64,000 nt of DNA from Luteimonas mephitis DSM 12574 (GTDB lineage: Bacteria; Pseudomonadota; Gammaproteobacteria; Xanthomonadales; Xanthomonadaceae). The stretch is taken from assembly GCF_000422305.1 (NCBI RefSeq), contig NZ_AULN01000012.1:1-64000 (forward strand), in the 5' to 3' direction. Made by a program: the position numbers and the translations under genes. Below, one piece after another: positions 61,601-64,000 of the stretch. Under the pieces are notes generated by a model. That model did no database searches, was not told the origin of the DNA, and saw only the letters and a list, made by a program, of their open reading frames with translations. Numbering within the stretch: the stretch's first letter is position 1; the number at the start of each line of letters is the position of its first letter.

Positions 61601-61678
61601 ATGCCTGCCCAGCCATAGCAGTCCTTTGCCGATGGCGCTGGCGATGCGTGCAAGCGTGGTTTTCCAGTCCGTTGTCAT
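58664..61678 (-). CDS. Large membrane-anchored PKD-domain protein of unknown function
   Basis: A 1004-residue protein. Cytoplasmic start with amphipathic or hydrophobic helices (about 12-40), a membrane helix (about 70-89), an IPT/TIG-like stretch (VVLTFAPAEAPPGAPVILSG), a long helical region (about 210-560), and two PKD domains around 600-790, with TLDFGDGSDVERIADC and EFDPGDGSERQSFDDC (each with paired Cys). The C-terminal 200-residue beta-rich part ends at the stop. Last gene of the leftward envelope run. I cannot assign a family beyond the PKD repeats; cell-surface or periplasmic assembly is likely. Confidence 0.78.
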   Translation of the reverse strand: MTTDWKTTLARIASAIGKGLLWLGRHLLALLVAVGRFIVLRAIPAIRAWLRGTAFPALNRFYLWLPHRRMVVAGAMGVAAIAIAVLLLRTPDDVSSTTPDRSAAAGNPESPAGPVVLTFAPAEAPPGAPVILSGLPDEDAAALEITIGGQPTSAMRLGDGRLQTRVPLYLGPAGWPVPPAKAQIVEIRRHGRLVAASQEGLRITALQRAPGTTASVQRSLDAAVDAYQAIFEALLARDEQDMAHRRAMLAVLRELVSEGDHSLAAVLAGSSPLLNNTKPDVALLDALMASSGTAANMEAFAAALGAGPAAAGGITMPAAGAGFPALLALAGGWKPGPRCRSGGKDMELACLMQIQGLLDDLATQYIRPTADAWANFTVIFGGPMVASNPATVVISALLSVTNLVIGKVAPSLLPATLTRFELEVPKPLIQRHQTTQSRIMVEARNQPQTITVNDIIDVVKATVGPAIKIDSASLTQLMGFFSRMVDVYMAVLRGVDSVKPNASNAVNAGVLALPPKHWGPIEVTSSDLVSLFSHDESILSSQEEKLEWLGKSQGQAKVRVMPRGPGTRSKVLQDHSLCWGCVWSGGAFGTDMPESSKRISVDIDFDASPRHGVAPLDVELEWRLLPREDGKPVACTLDFGDGSDVERIADCTDTTSFRHTYPHTSRLEDATGGAYVAKLRLDENKAEGKAEVFPDWTFEARPGSGKAPLDARFNWNIPWPEDRKAPRCEFDPGDGSERQSFDDCLATRKAEHRFERRGSFVPSLTIIDGGATDTKTAPVSVADDFACDAEELLKHKAWTGGMSYTKNNEVWDDNLDRNVKFNLRINLKAELAEHTRRQWRGADYLVRYYSPLPQGSADVSFSVHQYDDRGLASYQTFVGNGQIRRQEPDMTEDGSMLNLVLDANQCTFSFFLQGQVYGTEERWSRGEGKKSTQSHYWIESARVEQPLTSSTSISGSVPVQVIPKFDDIPTEQTTWISAHPYIVEALGKGNLGKVTVDWHAEPVD

Positions 61679-61728
61679 GCCGGGGCTCCGCTCGGGGAGG
61701 TATGGGGTTTGCGGATGCGGCGCGCGGC

Positions 61729-62184
61729 TCAGCGGGCCTCGTAGGAGAACTGGCCTTGGACTCCAGTGACTTCGCCCACCGGGTAGAAGCGCAGGTGGAA
61801 ACCGCTGCCATCGCGGCGCAGGCGCACGGTGCCTTCCAGCGTGCCCGGGTTGCCCGGGCTGACCATGATCTCGGTCTTGCTGCCGGCGTTGCCCTGGAGG
61901 GCGATCCGCACCGAGCCCTGCTGCACGGTGAAGTGCCCTTTCACGTGGGCCAGGCGCCGGTGGGTCTTGATGCTGATGGTGGCCGCGGCCTGCCGGTCGG
62001 TTTTCGCGATGGTGAGCGTGCAGTCGTGCCGCATGTTGCCGACCGCGAGGCCCGTCCCCGCACACTTCACCACGGCGGCGTGCGCAGGCGCTTCGCAGCC
62101 CGACGTTGCCAGCGCGAGCAACGCGGCGCCGATCCCGGCCAGCCACCGGCGTGTCGCTGCGGAACGTGCGATGGAGCGCGTCAT
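61729..62184 (-). CDS. Small lipoprotein of unknown function (151 aa)
   Basis: Signal peptide with lipobox LATSGC (lipid-anchored Cys about residue 29), then a beta-rich domain with HDCTLTIAKTDRQAAATISI, FTVQQGSVRIALQGNAG and GFHLRFYPVGEVTGVQGQF. One further Cys pair may form a disulfide. ATG at 62184 overlaps the upstream stop (ATGA), giving translational coupling with the 118-aa lipoprotein. Not recognised. Confidence 0.75.
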   Translation of the reverse strand: MTRSIARSAATRRWLAGIGAALLALATSGCEAPAHAAVVKCAGTGLAVGNMRHDCTLTIAKTDRQAAATISIKTHRRLAHVKGHFTVQQGSVRIALQGNAGSKTEIMVSPGNPGTLEGTVRLRRDGSGFHLRFYPVGEVTGVQGQFSYEAR

Positions 62185-62537
62185 TTCGAAGTGATCCCCA
62201 GGCGCTCGACCTTGCCGGAGGTGGGCACGTCGCAAGCCGCCTGGTTGGAGAAGCCTGCGACCGGCATGTTCCGGATTCCTTCCGTCTCCCCGACGGCCAT
62301 GTCGTGGCACGCCGAGCCGGTCATCCGGCCGCCGTTCTGGCAGGTGATCACCAGGTTCCAGCACGCTTCAAACGCTCCGGTGCCGCCGGTGCGCTGGATC
62401 CTGCAGTCGACGCCATTGGGGCCGGGCGCGCCGCAGTCGACGCGGGCGGCATCGGGATTTGTGTTGATGGTGCACGCGGCGACCACCAGCGCGATGGAGA
62501 CCGGGAGCAGCGCATGGAGGACGGCTTGCGGTTTCAT
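62181..62537 (-). CDS. Small Cys-rich lipoprotein of unknown function (118 aa)
   Basis: Signal peptide (MKPQAVLHALLPVSIALVVA) with lipobox VAAC, then a short domain with six further cysteines (VDCGAPGPNGVDC, EACWNLVITC, ACHDMAVGE, AACDVPTSG), likely disulfide-bonded. ATGA overlap with the next gene. No family recognised. Confidence 0.73.
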   Translation of the reverse strand: MKPQAVLHALLPVSIALVVAACTINTNPDAARVDCGAPGPNGVDCRIQRTGGTGAFEACWNLVITCQNGGRMTGSACHDMAVGETEGIRNMPVAGFSNQAACDVPTSGKVERLGITSK

Positions 62538-62586
62538 GGATGGATGCTCCGGGTCGCGTTCTTGCGGGTGCAGTGAAGAAGTGGAT

Positions 62587-63402
62587 TCAGTAGCCAAGGA
62601 TGATGGCGGCGGAGTTCCGGGTCCTGGTGCCGGATTCGGGTTTGAAATCCAGCTGGAGTCCGGGCTGGAAATCGCCACGCGTGTCGCGGTCCTGGATCCT
62701 CAGCGCGCGCGAGCCCTCATCGTTCTTCAGCACCGCGGTGACCTTGTAGCGTCCGATCGGGACGTCCTCGATCAGGCCGGCCTGCTTCCAGTAGTGGTCT
62801 TCCAGCCGCAGGTGGAGGATTTTCCCTTGCGAGCCGTCGATCAGCGGGCCGATGGGCGTGAGGGTCAGCTCGATTTTTTCCAGGTCTTCGTGGAAGCCGA
62901 GGTCGGTGTCCAGCTGGATGAGTCCGCCGTAGTAGCCGTACTCGTTCAAGGGCGTGCGCCCTTCCAGCTTCCACGTGAAGTTGCGCACGGCGCCCTCGTC
63001 GTCGAAGGAATCGCTCTTGTCCGGATGCAGTTCCAGGTTGTAGGTCTGCCCGTTGTAGTTCTTCTTGAAGGAGGCCTGTGCCATCCACGCGCCGGGTTGC
63101 GCCTTGATCCGGTAGGTGCCGTCTTCGCCGGTGGAGCCGTGGATGTAGGAGTTGTAGAACACGCTGTTGTCGAGCAGGATCTTCGCCCCGGCGATCGGCC
63201 GGCCCTGCGTGTCGACGACCTTGCCGGTGGCATAGCCTGCCTGTGCCTGTGCCTGTGCCTGTGCTTGCGCATCGCCGTGGCCCGTGCCCGCCTGTTGTTC
63301 GCAGCCGGACAGGGCCAGGGACGCCATGCACGCGAGGGCGAACATTGCCTTTTTCGGTGTGCCCATGGACGGATGTTTCGAAGCCTGCATGGAGAAGGAC
63401 AT
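62587..63402 (-). CDS. Lipoprotein with a carboxypeptidase-regulatory-like (Cna-B/SpaA type) domain
   Basis: About 271 residues. Signal and lipobox (ACMASLALSGC), a linker of alternating Gln-Ala from the CCTGTG repeat near 63237-63269, then a beta-sandwich YATGKVVDTQGRPIAGAKIL, DGTYRIKAQPGAWMAQASF, and a second beta domain. The start at 63402 lies 4 bases after the upstream stop; ATG 63366 gives a more typical signal length. No obvious partner known. Confidence 0.72.
   Translation of the reverse strand: MSFSMQASKHPSMGTPKKAMFALACMASLALSGCEQQAGTGHGDAQAQAQAQAQAGYATGKVVDTQGRPIAGAKILLDNSVFYNSYIHGSTGEDGTYRIKAQPGAWMAQASFKKNYNGQTYNLELHPDKSDSFDDEGAVRNFTWKLEGRTPLNEYGYYGGLIQLDTDLGFHEDLEKIELTLTPIGPLIDGSQGKILHLRLEDHYWKQAGLIEDVPIGRYKVTAVLKNDEGSRALRIQDRDTRGDFQPGLQLDFKPESGTRTRNSAAIILGY
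63237..63270. repeat. Short hexamer repeat encoding a Gln-Ala linker
   Basis: TGCCTG/TGCTTG units in tandem; on the coding strand CAGGCACAGGCA..., five or so Gln-Ala pairs just after the lipoprotein Cys. Length is likely to vary between strains. Confidence 0.7.
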
Positions 63403-63406
63403 GCGG

Positions 63407-64000
63407 TCAGCGCCCGAACAGGCCGCGCAGCACGCCCTTCGCCGCATCCTTGGCGGTCGGCTTGGCGGCGTCCTGCGAAGCGCCGGGCGCGATGGCGCCA
63501 GCCGACGGCATCAGCATCGCGGTGGACTTGTTGCGCACGTGCACGCGCCAGCCCGGCTGGCTGATGGTGCGCTGGTTGCCGTAGGCGACCATCTGCACCA
63601 TCGGCGCGCCGCCGCTGCCGGCGAACACCTCGCGCGGCACCTGGCAGCTGCGCGCATCGGCGCCCAGCAGCGTGCGCTTGCCGGTCCACTGGGTGACGAG
63701 CTGTTCGGGGAGGAAGTCGATCAGCTCCGGCCCCGCGTAGCCGTCCTCGGAGCTGCTCCACATCACGATGGTGTTGCCGTCCATCGCGGTGGCATGGATG
63801 AAGTAGGCGCGGGCGCCGTCGACGCCGTTCCAGCGCAGCGCCATGCCCTGTTCGGCGCTGCCCGCGTTTTCGAGTTTCAGCTCGGGCAGGAAGTCGTGGT
63901 CGCGGCCGAGCTCGAACTGCATCGCGTCGGGCAGCCCGTCGCCGGAGACGCGGTGCGTGCCGACCAGCGATGCCTTCGCCGACACCGACTTGCGGCTCGA
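63407..64000 (-). CDS. Partial envelope protein gene of unknown function (runs off the window)
   Basis: The frame is open to base 64000 and ends at a TGA at 63407-63409; about 197 C-terminal residues are visible. RVSGDGLPDAMQFELGRDHD, GARAYFIHATAMDGNTIVMW and SSSEDGYAGPELIDFLPEQL are distinctive but not known to me. The tail (ASQDAAKPTAKDAAKGVLRG) is Lys/Ala-rich. The downstream lipoprotein starts 4 bases after the stop, so it is the first visible gene of the envelope operon. A GTG at 63985 could start it, but the frame continues upstream. Confidence 0.7.
   Translation of the reverse strand, partial: SSRKSVSAKASLVGTHRVSGDGLPDAMQFELGRDHDFLPELKLENAGSAEQGMALRWNGVDGARAYFIHATAMDGNTIVMWSSSEDGYAGPELIDFLPEQLVTQWTGKRTLLGADARSCQVPREVFAGSGGAPMVQMVAYGNQRTISQPGWRVHVRNKSTAMLMPSAGAIAPGASQDAAKPTAKDAAKGVLRGLFGR

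Overview
The window is a 64 kb stretch of very GC-rich chromosomal DNA from a gammaproteobacterium of the Xanthomonadaceae/Lysobacteraceae (Lysobacter, Luteimonas or a close relative). This is inferred from the gene order cutA-dsbD-tlpA-aroQ-accB-accC ... prmA-DUF3426-fis-purH-purD, from GTAG-type REP (SMAG-like) repeats and GGGATTC heptamer arrays, and from a type IV secretion effector carrying the Xanthomonadales XVIPCD signal. No plasmid, phage or CRISPR locus is visible.

Layout: 1-1000 holds the end of an IS3-family element whose last 73 bp are duplicated in tandem and which has cut the 3' end of a flavin reductase gene. 1.1-4.2 kb is a stress module: a catalase-like peroxidase and cytochrome b561 face an ECF sigma/anti-sigma pair, and both sides carry the same ECF-type promoter signature. 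4.4-8.7 kb has a Pat-like acyl-CoA synthetase/acetyltransferase, a structured repeat region and dinB. 8.9-13.1 kb has btuB under a cobalamin riboswitch, a TfoX-C-like protein, msrC and bioD. 13.2-19.7 kb has an RND efflux pair and a YeiH-type transporter with its LysR regulator. 20-23 kb has a phasin, queD, tRNA-Met, rppH and a Fur-boxed bfd-bfr pair. 23-27.5 kb is a hybrid histidine kinase translationally coupled to a degenerate FimX-like REC-GGDEF-EAL protein. 27.6-33.3 kb has DUF4126 and DUF6776 proteins, erpA, nudC, ampE and an LplT-PlsC fusion. 33.5-50 kb is a long leftward housekeeping block (purine, fis, prmA, biotin carboxylase, aroQ, dsbD, cutA). 50-55.5 kb has two secreted proteins and groESL with sigma-32 and CIRCE control.

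55.5-57.7 kb encodes a predicted antibacterial T4SS effector (HExxH metallopeptidase-like domain plus XVIPCD) preceded by a lipoprotein that looks like its immunity partner. 58.6-64 kb is a leftward five-gene run of envelope proteins of unknown function: a PKD-repeat membrane protein, three lipoproteins and a partial gene at the window edge.

The most unusual structural observation is a pair of inverted GGGATTN heptamer arrays. Between accB and accC they flank a four-helix-bundle (23S rRNA IVP-like) gene, and the array replaces the region where an accC ribosome binding site would lie, so accC translation may depend on the passenger gene. Between groES and groEL the same arrays occur with no gene between them. 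A different palindromic repeat is inserted in frame within dsbD.
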